Shown here in pieces: positions 8,426 through 14,956 of a DNA stretch of 21,900 nucleotides. The notes under the pieces were generated by a model that saw only the letters and a program-made list of their open reading frames with translations, searched no databases and was not told where the DNA came from. Both the position numbers and the translations under genes were made by a program. Source of the stretch: Rhodocyclaceae bacterium (lineage in GTDB: Bacteria; Pseudomonadota; Gammaproteobacteria; Burkholderiales; Rhodocyclaceae); the NCBI GenBank assembly GCA_013821865.1, contig PNJM01000007.1, positions 1 through 21,900 on the forward strand, in the 5' to 3' direction. How positions within the stretch are numbered: position 1 is the first letter of the stretch; each line of letters opens with the position of its first letter.

Positions 8426-9586
8426 ATGTCCGAATCCCTCCTGCCCCCGCTCAAGATCAAGGGCAAAACCCTGCTGCCGATCGTGCAGGGCGGCATGGGC
8501 GTGGGCGTTTCCGCCCACCGCCTGGCGGGCCATGTCGCCCGCCACAATGCGGTCGGCACCATCGCCAGCGTCGACCTGAGGCGGCTCCACCCGGACCTGA
8601 TGGAGCGAAGCGGACGCTCGCGCAACAAGGCGCTCATCAATGAGACGAACCTCGTCGCGCTGGACCGCGAGGTGCGGAGGGCGGCCGAGATCGCCGGTGG
8701 CAGCGGCGCCGTCGCGGTGAATGTCATGCGCGCCGTGACGGAATACGTGCCTTACGTGAAGCAGGCCTGCGAGAGCGGAGCCGACGCCATCGTGATGGGC
8801 GCCGGGCTGCCGCTCGACCTGCCCGAGATGACAGCCGGGTTTCCCAAGGTCGCGCTGATCCCCATTCTTTCCGACGTGCGCGGCATTGTCCTGCTGCTGA
8901 AGAAGTGGTTGCGCAAGAACCGCCTGCCCGATGCCATTGTGATCGAGCATCCGCGCTATGCCGGCGGCCACCTCGGCGCGGCGAAGGAAGAGGAACTGAC
9001 CGATGCGCGCTTCGAGTTCGAGGCCGTGATTCCCGGCACGCTGAAGGCGTTCAGGGATCTGGGCATCGAGCGCGAGCAGGTGCCGCTGATTCCCGCCGGC
9101 GGCATCAACAGCCACGAGCGCGTGCGCCAGTTGCTCGACATGGGCGCCTCGGCGGTGCAGCTTGGCACGCCGTTCGCCGTGACCGAGGAAGGCGATGCGC
9201 ACGAGAACTTCAAGAAGGTGCTGGCCGAGGCCAGGCCCGAGGACATCGTTACCTTCATGAGCACTGCCGGCCTGCCGGCGCGTGCGGTGAAGACGCCGTG
9301 GCTGGCCAACTATCTCAACCGCGTGGAAAAGCTCAAGGCCGCCGCCTGCAAGGACCACAAGTGCACGCTGTTGTGGGACTGCCTGCTCCAGTGCGGCCTG
9401 CGCGACGGCATCGCCAGGTTCGGCCAGTTCTGCATCGATAACCAGCTTGCCGCCGCGCTGCGCGGGGACATCCAGCGCGGGCTGTTTTTCCGCGGCTCCG
9501 AGCGGTTGCCTTTCGGCGATGCCATCCGGCCGGTGAAGGAGCTCATCGAGTATATGCTCACCGGGCGCATGCCGAAGCTGGCCTGA
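8426..9586 (+). CDS. Nitronate monooxygenase-like FMN flavoprotein with C-terminal cysteine cluster
   Basis: TIM-barrel FMN enzyme of 386 residues in the NMO/2-nitropropane dioxygenase group, which also includes FabK-type enoyl-ACP reductases. Evidence: N-terminal LPIVQGGMGVGVS (FMN-binding), IEHPRYAGGHLG around 173-184, matching the AGGH-G motif with the catalytic-type His182, IPAGGI (222-227) and GASAVQLGTPF (240-250) that bind the FMN phosphate. The C-terminal part has cysteines at 308, 313, 319, 323 and 336, unlike a plain NMO barrel and suggestive of a metal or Fe-S site. The ATG at 8426 has GAGG at 8414-8417; an upstream in-frame start at 8342 would add 28 residues without family character. 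The substrate could be an alkyl nitronate, but NADH-dependent reductase activity cannot be excluded. The 153-base gap before it shows no clear promoter. Confidence 0.85.
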   Translation: MSESLLPPLKIKGKTLLPIVQGGMGVGVSAHRLAGHVARHNAVGTIASVDLRRLHPDLMERSGRSRNKALINETNLVALDREVRRAAEIAGGSGAVAVNVMRAVTEYVPYVKQACESGADAIVMGAGLPLDLPEMTAGFPKVALIPILSDVRGIVLLLKKWLRKNRLPDAIVIEHPRYAGGHLGAAKEEELTDARFEFEAVIPGTLKAFRDLGIEREQVPLIPAGGINSHERVRQLLDMGASAVQLGTPFAVTEEGDAHENFKKVLAEARPEDIVTFMSTAGLPARAVKTPWLANYLNRVEKLKAAACKDHKCTLLWDCLLQCGLRDGIARFGQFCIDNQLAAALRGDIQRGLFFRGSERLPFGDAIRPVKELIEYMLTGRMPKLA

Positions 9587-9644
9587 ATTTCACTGATTTC
9601 TTTTATTCCCCTGCTGAATAAAGGGTTTCCATCCGACCATAAAC

Positions 9645-9658
9645 TTGACAGGGGTCAA
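9645..9658 (+). promoter_or_regulatory. FNR/DNR-type operator of the second hemerythrin operon
   Basis: TTGACAGGGGTCAA is a perfect dyad of TTGAC around a 4-base spacer, the form common for FNR/DNR family sites. It lies 77 bases before the hemerythrin ATG at 9736. GAAAAT at 9682-9687 matches four of six -10 bases and would place a start near 9693, about 42 bases from the dyad centre, again class II spacing. An AT-rich 7-base inverted repeat (9602-9622, 7-base loop) just upstream is too weak to call a terminator for the preceding gene. Confidence 0.72.
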
Positions 9659-9681
9659 GGCCTAACTCCATGCAAAACAAG

Positions 9682-9687
9682 GAAAAT
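9682..9687 (+). promoter_or_regulatory. Possible -10 element of the hemerythrin operon
   Basis: GAAAAT, four matches to TATAAT. Called mainly because of its position relative to the dyad at 9645-9658. Weak on its own. Confidence 0.35.
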
Positions 9688-9735
9688 CGGCAATGTGGCA
9701 GACCCCGGAAAATGGCCCCTGAAGGAGATGAGGCA

Positions 9736-10173
9736 ATGAGCGTGACAAGCTCCCTGCAAGAACACCACAAGCATTGCGACAACGATTTCGCCACGGCCGA
9801 GGAAGCCGCGCAGAATGGCGAGTGGACAGCCTGCGCCGCCTCTTTCGGCAAGTTCCATGCCGAACTGCTGGCGCACTTCGGCGTCGAGGAGGAGGTGCTG
9901 TTTCCCGCCTTCGAACAGCAGACCGGCATGGCCGGCGGCCCGACCCAGGTCATGCGCGGCGAGCATGCCCAGATGCGCGAACTGCTCAGGCAGATGGACG
10001 AGGCGCTGGCGCAGAAGAACGCCGATGGTTTCGGCGGTGCCGCGGAAACCCTTCTCGTCATGATGCAGCAGCACAACATGAAGGAGGAGAACATCCTCTA
10101 TCCGATGTGCGACCAGGCTCTCGGTATGGACGGCGGCATCAAGTCCAGGATCGAAGCGGGCCTGCGGGCCTAG
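9736..10173 (+). CDS. Hemerythrin-like di-iron protein (short form)
   Basis: Single HHE-domain protein of 145 residues. Putative iron ligands are His10/11/13 near the N-terminus (EHHKH), His41, His47 with Glu51 (HFGVEEE), His77 (GEH), and His113 with Glu117/118 (QQHNMKEEN). The ATG at 9736 has a strong site, AAGGAG (9722-9727); the longer in-frame start at 9670 would begin upstream of the predicted transcription start and adds an Arg/Lys-rich leader unlike the family. It heads an apparent operon with the DUF2249 gene (4-base gap) and a polytopic membrane protein. It is only loosely similar to the hemerythrin at 3845-4438, so the two are separate subfamilies. O2 or NO binding is likely; the role is unproven. 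Confidence 0.88.
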   Translation: MSVTSSLQEHHKHCDNDFATAEEAAQNGEWTACAASFGKFHAELLAHFGVEEEVLFPAFEQQTGMAGGPTQVMRGEHAQMRELLRQMDEALAQKNADGFGGAAETLLVMMQQHNMKEENILYPMCDQALGMDGGIKSRIEAGLRA

Positions 10174-10177
10174 CATC

Positions 10178-10402
10178 GTGGCCGAGCAGCGCGTCATCGA
10201 CGGGCGCGGACTCATGCCGCCCGAGCCGCTGGAGCTGACCCTGACGGCGCTCGACACGCTGCCGGACGGCGAGGAGCTGCTGCTGCTGCTCTACTGCCAG
10301 CCGCAACCTCTCTATGCCATTCTCGCCCAGAACGGCTACAGCCATCGAACCGAGACCCGCCCCGACGGCACGGTAGAAGTCCGCATCACCAAGGCAGCAT
10401 AG
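10178..10402 (+). CDS. DUF2249 (TusA/SirA-like) small protein
   Basis: A 74-residue protein starting with GTG, 4 bases after the hemerythrin stop. It shows the DUF2249 pattern: a D-G-R-G-L-x-P-P-E-P-L-E segment near residues 9-19, then L-P-D-G-E-E-L and a Q-P-Q-P-L-Y-x-I-L segment. The fold resembles TusA sulfur carriers, but the usual N-terminal catalytic Cys of TusA is absent; the only Cys is at about residue 40. DUF2249 proteins commonly sit beside hemerythrins and denitrification or NO-response genes, as here, but their function is not established. Translation is probably coupled to the hemerythrin gene. Confidence 0.82.
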   Translation: MAEQRVIDGRGLMPPEPLELTLTALDTLPDGEELLLLLYCQPQPLYAILAQNGYSHRTETRPDGTVEVRITKAA

Positions 10403-10413
10403 GGAGAGCGACC

Positions 10414-11718
10414 ATGCAGCCCGGCCTCTCCTTCGAGCAGGCGCCGCCGATCTCGGTGCCTTTCCGCTTTTTCCTCACTGCGCCGCTGTTCGGCATGGCG
10501 GCCGGGCTGCTGCTGCTCTGGCAGGGGCCCGCGGCGCTTGCTTCGCGCTGGACCTCGACGGCGCTGGCGCTGACCCACCTGGTTGCGGTCGGCTTCATGC
10601 TGCAGTCGATGTGCGGCGCCCTGCTGCAGATGGTGCCGGTCGCCGTCGGCGCCAACATCTGGCAGCCGCGCCGGGTCACGCTGTTCACCCATGCCGGGCT
10701 GACGCTCGGCACCATCCTTCTGGTGGCGGGATTCATCTTCGAGTCGGCGCCGATGTTCCGGCTTGCCGCGCCATTCATGGCTGTCTCGCTCGGCGCCTTC
10801 GCGCTGATCGTGCAGATTGCGCTGTTCCGCACGCCGGCCCAGGGGCCGACCATCGTCGCGCTGCGCATGGCGATGTTCGGACTGATCGTCACGCTCGCGC
10901 TCGGCGTGACGCTGGCCTCGGGTTTCGGCTGGGAGGTGGCGTTGCCGCTGGTCGATCTCACGCACATTCATGCGGCGTGGGGCCTGGTCGGCTGGAGCCT
11001 GCTGCTGGTGGTGGGCGTAGCCTATCTGGTGGTGCCGATGTTCCAGCTGACGCCGCCCTATCCCAGGCTGCTGGCGCGCAGCTTCCCTGTGGCGATTTTC
11101 CTTTTGCTCTCGGCCTGGTCGCTCACCTGGCTGCCATTGCAGCGCCCGGAGGCAGCGCAGATTGCGCTGGTCTGTGCCGGTGCCGTGCTCGTGGCCGGCT
11201 TTGCCATCGTCACGCTGCGCCTGCAGGCGCAGCGCCGCCGCAAGATCGTCGAGCCGACCCTGCTTTTCTGGCGCGCGGCGATGATCGCGCTGATCGCCGC
11301 CGCGGCGCTCGCCGTGGCGCAGCAGATGGACCCGGATGTTGATGATTATGCCGGCACGCCGTTTCTGCTCGGCGTGCTGCTGACGGTGGGGGTGTTCGTT
11401 CCGGCGATCAGCGGCATGCTCTACAAGATCGTGCCGTTCCTGAACTGGCTGCACCTGCAGAAGCAGGCCAAGCCCGGCCCGGCGGTGCCGAACATGAAGC
11501 AGATGATCCCCGAGTCGCGCATGAAGATGCAGTTCCGCCTGCATCTTGCGGCCCTTGTCCTGCTGCTGGCGGCGGTGGCGGTGCCGCTGCTGATCTATCC
11601 GGCGGCGCTGGCGCTGATCGCTTCCTGCGCCTGGCTGGAATGGAATCTCGTCGTGGCGACCCGGATGTTCGCCCGGGTCAACCGCGAGCTGGCGCAGAGG
11701 GAAACCGAGGCGATCTGA
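10414..11718 (+). CDS. Polytopic membrane protein with conserved-looking histidines, NnrS/haem-copper-oxidase-like
   Basis: A 434-residue very hydrophobic protein with roughly 12 membrane segments. Histidines lie in or at the ends of helices: His55 (LTHLVAVGF), His93 (FTHAGLTLG), His184 and His186 (DLTHIHAAWG) and His347 (NWLHLQ). The HIHAAWGLVGW and GVAYLVVPMF stretches resemble haem-binding helices of oxidase subunit I and of NnrS, but I see no complete CuB site, so it is unlikely to be an oxidase. GGGAGAG lies just before the ATG, and the gap to the DUF2249 gene is 11 bases, so these form one operon with the upstream hemerythrin. It ends back to back with the DNR-type gene (TGATCA carries both stops). 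Haem binding or an NO-linked role is inference. Confidence 0.8.
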   Translation: MQPGLSFEQAPPISVPFRFFLTAPLFGMAAGLLLLWQGPAALASRWTSTALALTHLVAVGFMLQSMCGALLQMVPVAVGANIWQPRRVTLFTHAGLTLGTILLVAGFIFESAPMFRLAAPFMAVSLGAFALIVQIALFRTPAQGPTIVALRMAMFGLIVTLALGVTLASGFGWEVALPLVDLTHIHAAWGLVGWSLLLVVGVAYLVVPMFQLTPPYPRLLARSFPVAIFLLLSAWSLTWLPLQRPEAAQIALVCAGAVLVAGFAIVTLRLQAQRRRKIVEPTLLFWRAAMIALIAAAALAVAQQMDPDVDDYAGTPFLLGVLLTVGVFVPAISGMLYKIVPFLNWLHLQKQAKPGPAVPNMKQMIPESRMKMQFRLHLAALVLLLAAVAVPLLIYPAALALIASCAWLEWNLVVATRMFARVNRELAQRETEAI

Positions 11719-12411
11719 TCAGGGTTCGTATTCGCGCAGGCGGCGCACGTCGTGTACAGTCACATGCTTGCCGTGCACGGTGATGAGCTTGGCCGCGGCG
11801 AGGTCGTGAAAGATGCGCGAGAGCGTCTCTGGCGTGAGATTGAGGCGCGAGGCGATGACCTGCTTGCTGGTGGGCAGCTCGATCTGGATATCGCCGGTTT
11901 CGTCCTCGTCGCTGCCCGTGCGCTGCAACAGGAAGCCGATGACGCGCTGCGCGCTCGATCTGAGTGAGTAGGATTCGACGTCGCGGACCAGGTTGTGCAG
12001 GCGCACCGAGAGGCCGGCCAGCATGCGGCGGGCGAACGAGTTGTCGGTCTCCAGCATCTCGAACACGGCCGAGCGGGCGATGTGCAGGAGCAGGGTGTCG
12101 GCGAGCGATTCGGCGAAAACCGGGTAGGGGCGGTCCATGAACATCACCGCCTCGCCGAAGCTCTGCTGCGGCCCGAGGATTTCGACCACCTTCTCGTTGC
12201 CGGCGGCGGAAGGGAAGGCCAGCTTGACCTGGCCGTACACGATGGCGTAGAAGCCGCGCGGCTGGTCGCCTTTCTGGAACAGCATCTCGCCCTTGTGCAG
12301 GCGTTTCTCGCGCGACTGTGCGGCGATGGTGCCGATCTGCTCCGGGCTCAACTCCTGGAACAGCGGAATTCTTCTGAGGATTTGCGAGATGTCGAGCTTG
12401 TCGTTTTGCAT
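11719..12411 (-). CDS. Crp/Fnr-family transcription factor, DNR/NnrR-like
   Basis: A 230-residue regulator with an N-terminal cyclic-nucleotide-binding-type beta-barrel (about 15-125), a long dimerisation helix and a C-terminal helix-turn-helix (PTSKQVIASRLNLTPETLSRIF). The protein contains no cysteine, so it cannot hold an FNR-type Fe-S cluster; cysteine-free relatives beside NO genes are usually DNR/NnrR-type NO sensors that use haem. The recognition helix has E-T-L-S-R, like FNR, predicting recognition of TTGA-type half-sites such as those found in this window. The ATG at 12411 is preceded by GAGGAA; the frame is open upstream to 12534 but that part is Arg/Pro-rich and overlaps the nnrS start. 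It is divergent from nnrS. No dyad of its own target type was found in the shared 89-base region. Confidence 0.88.
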   Translation of the reverse strand: MQNDKLDISQILRRIPLFQELSPEQIGTIAAQSREKRLHKGEMLFQKGDQPRGFYAIVYGQVKLAFPSAAGNEKVVEILGPQQSFGEAVMFMDRPYPVFAESLADTLLLHIARSAVFEMLETDNSFARRMLAGLSVRLHNLVRDVESYSLRSSAQRVIGFLLQRTGSDEDETGDIQIELPTSKQVIASRLNLTPETLSRIFHDLAAAKLITVHGKHVTVHDVRRLREYEP

Positions 12412-12500
12412 TGGAACTATTCCTCTGCCGGAGTGCGGCGCGTGAAACATACCATGGAAATCCCATGCCGTGCGAGCGGGCTTGGGCAGCCGGGGCGGCG

Positions 12501-13709
12501 ATGACCCGGGGCTGGCCCGTCTTCTTCCATGCACCGCACCGGGTCATGTTCATGGCCGGCGCGACACAGGGTGTGCTGGCCGTTCTGTGGTGGGCGATCG
12601 ATCTGGCCGCGCGCTATGGATTGTTCTATCCGGCCCCGACATGGCCGCTGCCGCCGGCATGGCTGCATGCCGTGCTGATGATCTACGGCTTCTTTCCGTT
12701 CTTCATCTTCGGTTTCCTCATGACCGCCGGGCCGCGCTGGATGGGTGTCGAGCCTGTCGCGGAAACGGTCTATGTTTCCGCCTTCGCCCTGATGGGCGCC
12801 GGCTGGGCGGGTTTCTATCTCGCGCTGTGGCTGCCGCAGTTTCTCGTGCCCGCGCTCGGCCTGGTTGTCGCCGGCTGGTGCGCGGGCTTGCCGGAACTGG
12901 TGCGCGTGGCCCGTGCGCCGAATCCGGACCGGGCCCATATCGTGCTGGCGGCAGGCAGCCTGGGTATCGGCGCCTTGTGCCTTGCCGCTTTCCTCGCTTT
13001 TGTCTCGGGCGGGCCCGGCTGGCTGGCGCAGGCGGCGGTGACGGGCGGCATCTGGTTCTTCCTGCTGCCGGTGTTCACCACGCTGGGCCACCGCATGATT
13101 CCTTTTTTTTCCAGCGTGGTGATTCCCAACTATCGCGTCGTGCGGCCGTTCCGGGCGCTCTATCTGCTGGTGGCGTGCTTCTATGGCCATGGCGCGCTCG
13201 TGCTGGCCGGACAGCCGCAATGGGCCTGGCTGTTCGATGTGCCGGCAGCGTTGACCGCGGTCTGGCTGACGGCGTCGTGGCAGATCGGCAAGGCCCTTGC
13301 GGTGCGCATGGTCGCCGTGCTGCATGTGCCTTTCGCCTGGCTCGGCGTCTCGCTCGCGCTCCACGCCGCGCAGAGCGCCCTGCTCCTGGCCGGCAGCGGC
13401 ACCCTCGGCCTGGCCCCGCTGCACGCCCTGTCGATAGGCTTTTTCGCCTCGCTGCTGGTGGGCATGGCCACGCGCGTCACGCTTGGTCACTCCGGCCGCA
13501 GCATTTCCTCCGATGCGGCGACCTGGACCATCTTCTGGGGCATGCAGGGCGTGGCCGTGCTGCGTGTCGTCGCCGAGTTCGTGCGATTGCCGGGCGCGGT
13601 TAACCTGATGCTGCTGGCGGCGCTGGCCTGGCTGGCGGTGTTCGGCTGGTGGTTTGCCAAGTACGCGCCGTCCTATCTCAGGCCGCGCCCCGACGGCCGG
13701 CCGGGGTAG
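12501..13709 (+). CDS. nnrS: NnrS family haem/copper membrane protein
   Basis: A 402-residue integral membrane protein of about 12 helices. NnrS proteins are haem- and copper-containing and protect cells against nitrosative stress. Hallmarks: N-terminal FFHAPHR (residues 8-14), GPRWMG (77-82), GHRMIPFF (196-203), and the signature HALSIGFFASLLVGMATRV followed by TLGHSGR (308-333). The ATG at 12501 begins at the family's usual start; an in-frame ATG at 12465 with GGAAA upstream is an alternative that would add 12 residues. It lies divergent from the DNR-type regulator, which is the expected neighbour for an NO-inducible gene. An inverted repeat CATGG-N5-CCATG (12453-12467) lies in the gap, of unknown meaning. 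A SirB2-like gene follows after 11 bases. Confidence 0.92.
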   Translation: MTRGWPVFFHAPHRVMFMAGATQGVLAVLWWAIDLAARYGLFYPAPTWPLPPAWLHAVLMIYGFFPFFIFGFLMTAGPRWMGVEPVAETVYVSAFALMGAGWAGFYLALWLPQFLVPALGLVVAGWCAGLPELVRVARAPNPDRAHIVLAAGSLGIGALCLAAFLAFVSGGPGWLAQAAVTGGIWFFLLPVFTTLGHRMIPFFSSVVIPNYRVVRPFRALYLLVACFYGHGALVLAGQPQWAWLFDVPAALTAVWLTASWQIGKALAVRMVAVLHVPFAWLGVSLALHAAQSALLLAGSGTLGLAPLHALSIGFFASLLVGMATRVTLGHSGRSISSDAATWTIFWGMQGVAVLRVVAEFVRLPGAVNLMLLAALAWLAVFGWWFAKYAPSYLRPRPDGRPG

Positions 13710-13720
13710 AATCCGGCGCC

Positions 13721-14110
13721 ATGCTTTATGTCGTCCTGAAACACCTCCACGTCACCTGCGCGGTGATCTCCCTCTCCGGCTTCTTCCTGCGCGGCGTGTG
13801 GATGCTGGCAGACTCGCCGCTGCTCAGCCGGCGCTGGGTGAAAATCGTGCCGCACGTGAATGACACGCTGCTGCTTGCGGCGGCGATCGGTCTGTCGATC
13901 ATCGTGCAGCAGTATCCCTTCGTGCATGGCTGGGTGACGGCGAAGGCGCTGGGCCTGCTGGGCTACATCGGCTTCGGCATGTTCGCCCTGCGGCGCGGGC
14001 GCAGCAAGGCGCTGCGCGCGTCGTTCTGGCTGGCCGCGCTGGCTGTTGCCGGCTATGTCGTGTCGGTGGCGCTGACGCGCGATCCGCGCGGATTTCTGGC
14101 GTGGCTGTGA
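13721..14110 (+). CDS. SirB2-like small membrane protein
   Basis: A 129-residue protein with four predicted membrane helices and no soluble domain. The N-terminus YVVLKHLHVTCAVISLSGF and the segment RRWVKIVPHVNDTLLL match the SirB2 family, named after a Salmonella invasion regulator locus but biochemically uncharacterised. Histidines in the first helix and in PHVND are the family's typical conserved ones. It starts 11 bases after nnrS, so it is probably co-transcribed; SirB2 proteins are often found near NnrS and respiratory genes in betaproteobacteria. It ends 10 bases before the convergent fnr gene. The frame is open upstream to 13649, inside nnrS, but the family start is at 13721. Confidence 0.85.
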   Translation: MLYVVLKHLHVTCAVISLSGFFLRGVWMLADSPLLSRRWVKIVPHVNDTLLLAAAIGLSIIVQQYPFVHGWVTAKALGLLGYIGFGMFALRRGRSKALRASFWLAALAVAGYVVSVALTRDPRGFLAWL

Positions 14111-14120
14111 GGCCCCGGAC

Positions 14121-14858
14121 CTAGATGTTGCGGTGGTTGAGCAACTGCCTCAATCCCTCTATGTCCAGGATGCGGATGTGCTTTTGCTGCACGGCAATAT
14201 AGCCTTCCTCCTGGAAGCGCGAGAAGGCGCGGCTTACGGTTTCCAGTTTCAGCCCGAGATAGCTGCCGATCTCTTCGCGCGTCATGCGCAGGTGGAACTC
14301 CGCCGGCGAGTAGCCGCGCAGGGTGAAGCGCTGCGACATGTTGAGCAGGAAGGCGGCGAGCCGCTCCTCCGCGCGCATGGTGCCGAGCAGCATCATGAGG
14401 CCCTGGTCGCGCACCAGTTCGCGGCTCATGACCTTGTTGAAATTGTGCTGCAGCGCCTTGATCTCGCGCGAGAGATGCTCGAGCTGCGCGAACGGGATCA
14501 GGCAGACCTCGCTGTCCTCGAGTGCCACGGCGTTGCAGGAATGGGCCTCCGTGCTGATGCCGTCCATGCCGAGGATTTCCCCGGTCATCTGGAAGCCGGT
14601 GACCTGATCGCGGCCGTCCTCGATCAGAACATCGGTCTTGAAGAAGCCGGTGCGCACGGCGTAGAGCGCTTCGAAAGGGTCGCCGGCGCGGTAGAGATGC
14701 TGGCCACGGCGCAATTTGCGCCGGGTGCCGACAAGGCCGTCGAGCTTCGCCAGTTCCTCCTTGCTCAACCCTTCGGAAAGGCACAGCTCGCGCAGGCTGC
14801 ACTGCGAGCAGGCCACCTTGATGCTGACCAGCGTGACGGGGATGGCTGAATTAGGCAA
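14121..14858 (-). CDS. fnr: FNR-type oxygen-sensing transcription factor
   Basis: A 245-residue Crp/Fnr activator sensing oxygen through a labile [4Fe-4S] cluster. With the start used here the ligands are Cys17, Cys20, Cys26 (ACSQCSLRELC) and Cys119 (DSEVC); the 93-residue gap to the last matches E. coli FNR. An extra Cys108 is present. The helix-turn-helix near the C-terminus (TREEIGSYLGLKLETVSRAF) keeps the E-x-x-S-R recognition residues. I chose a TTG start at 14858: GAGAGA lies 9 bases upstream and the resulting N-terminus (PNSAIPVTLV) resembles betaproteobacterial FNR proteins. The frame is open further up to an ATG at 14900, but that codon sits inside the FNR-type dyad and has no ribosome binding site. 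It is divergent from hemN. Confidence 0.9.
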   Translation of the reverse strand: MPNSAIPVTLVSIKVACSQCSLRELCLSEGLSKEELAKLDGLVGTRRKLRRGQHLYRAGDPFEALYAVRTGFFKTDVLIEDGRDQVTGFQMTGEILGMDGISTEAHSCNAVALEDSEVCLIPFAQLEHLSREIKALQHNFNKVMSRELVRDQGLMMLLGTMRAEERLAAFLLNMSQRFTLRGYSPAEFHLRMTREEIGSYLGLKLETVSRAFSRFQEEGYIAVQQKHIRILDIEGLRQLLNHRNI

Positions 14859-14866
14859 TTGGGATA

Positions 14867-14872
14867 TCTCTC
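14867..14872 (-). promoter_or_regulatory. Ribosome binding site supporting a TTG start for fnr
   Basis: GAGAGA on the minus strand, 8-9 bases before TTG at 14858. It decides the start in favour of TTG over the ATG at 14900. Confidence 0.5.
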
Positions 14873-14889
14873 GGGGGCGGGGAGTCGTT

Positions 14890-14903
14890 TTGATCCACAT
14901 CAA
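14890..14903. promoter_or_regulatory. Consensus FNR operator between fnr and hemN
   Basis: TTGATCCACATCAA is a perfect match to TTGAT-N4-ATCAA. For hemN its centre is 41.5 bases from a start at about 14938, leaving a 19-base leader; the expected -10 position holds only CATCTT (14926-14931, three matches), so that promoter would depend on the activator. For fnr the site lies just upstream of the TTG start and is too close for class II activation, so autorepression is the more natural reading. Confidence 0.82.
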
Positions 14904-14956
14904 TACACACGCGAGTCCAATGCGGCATCTTTGCGTATCACCTCGCTACAGCAGCA

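Noticed and set aside
9602..9622. TTTATTC/GAATAAA inverted repeat as a terminator after the nitronate monooxygenase-like gene
   Set aside because: The stem is all A/T but for one pair and there is no U-tract after it, so it would be unstable.
12412..12500. FNR/DNR-type operator between the DNR-type gene and nnrS
   Set aside because: I searched both strands by eye for TTGA-N6-TCAA and saw none; only an unrelated CATGG/CCATG repeat is present.
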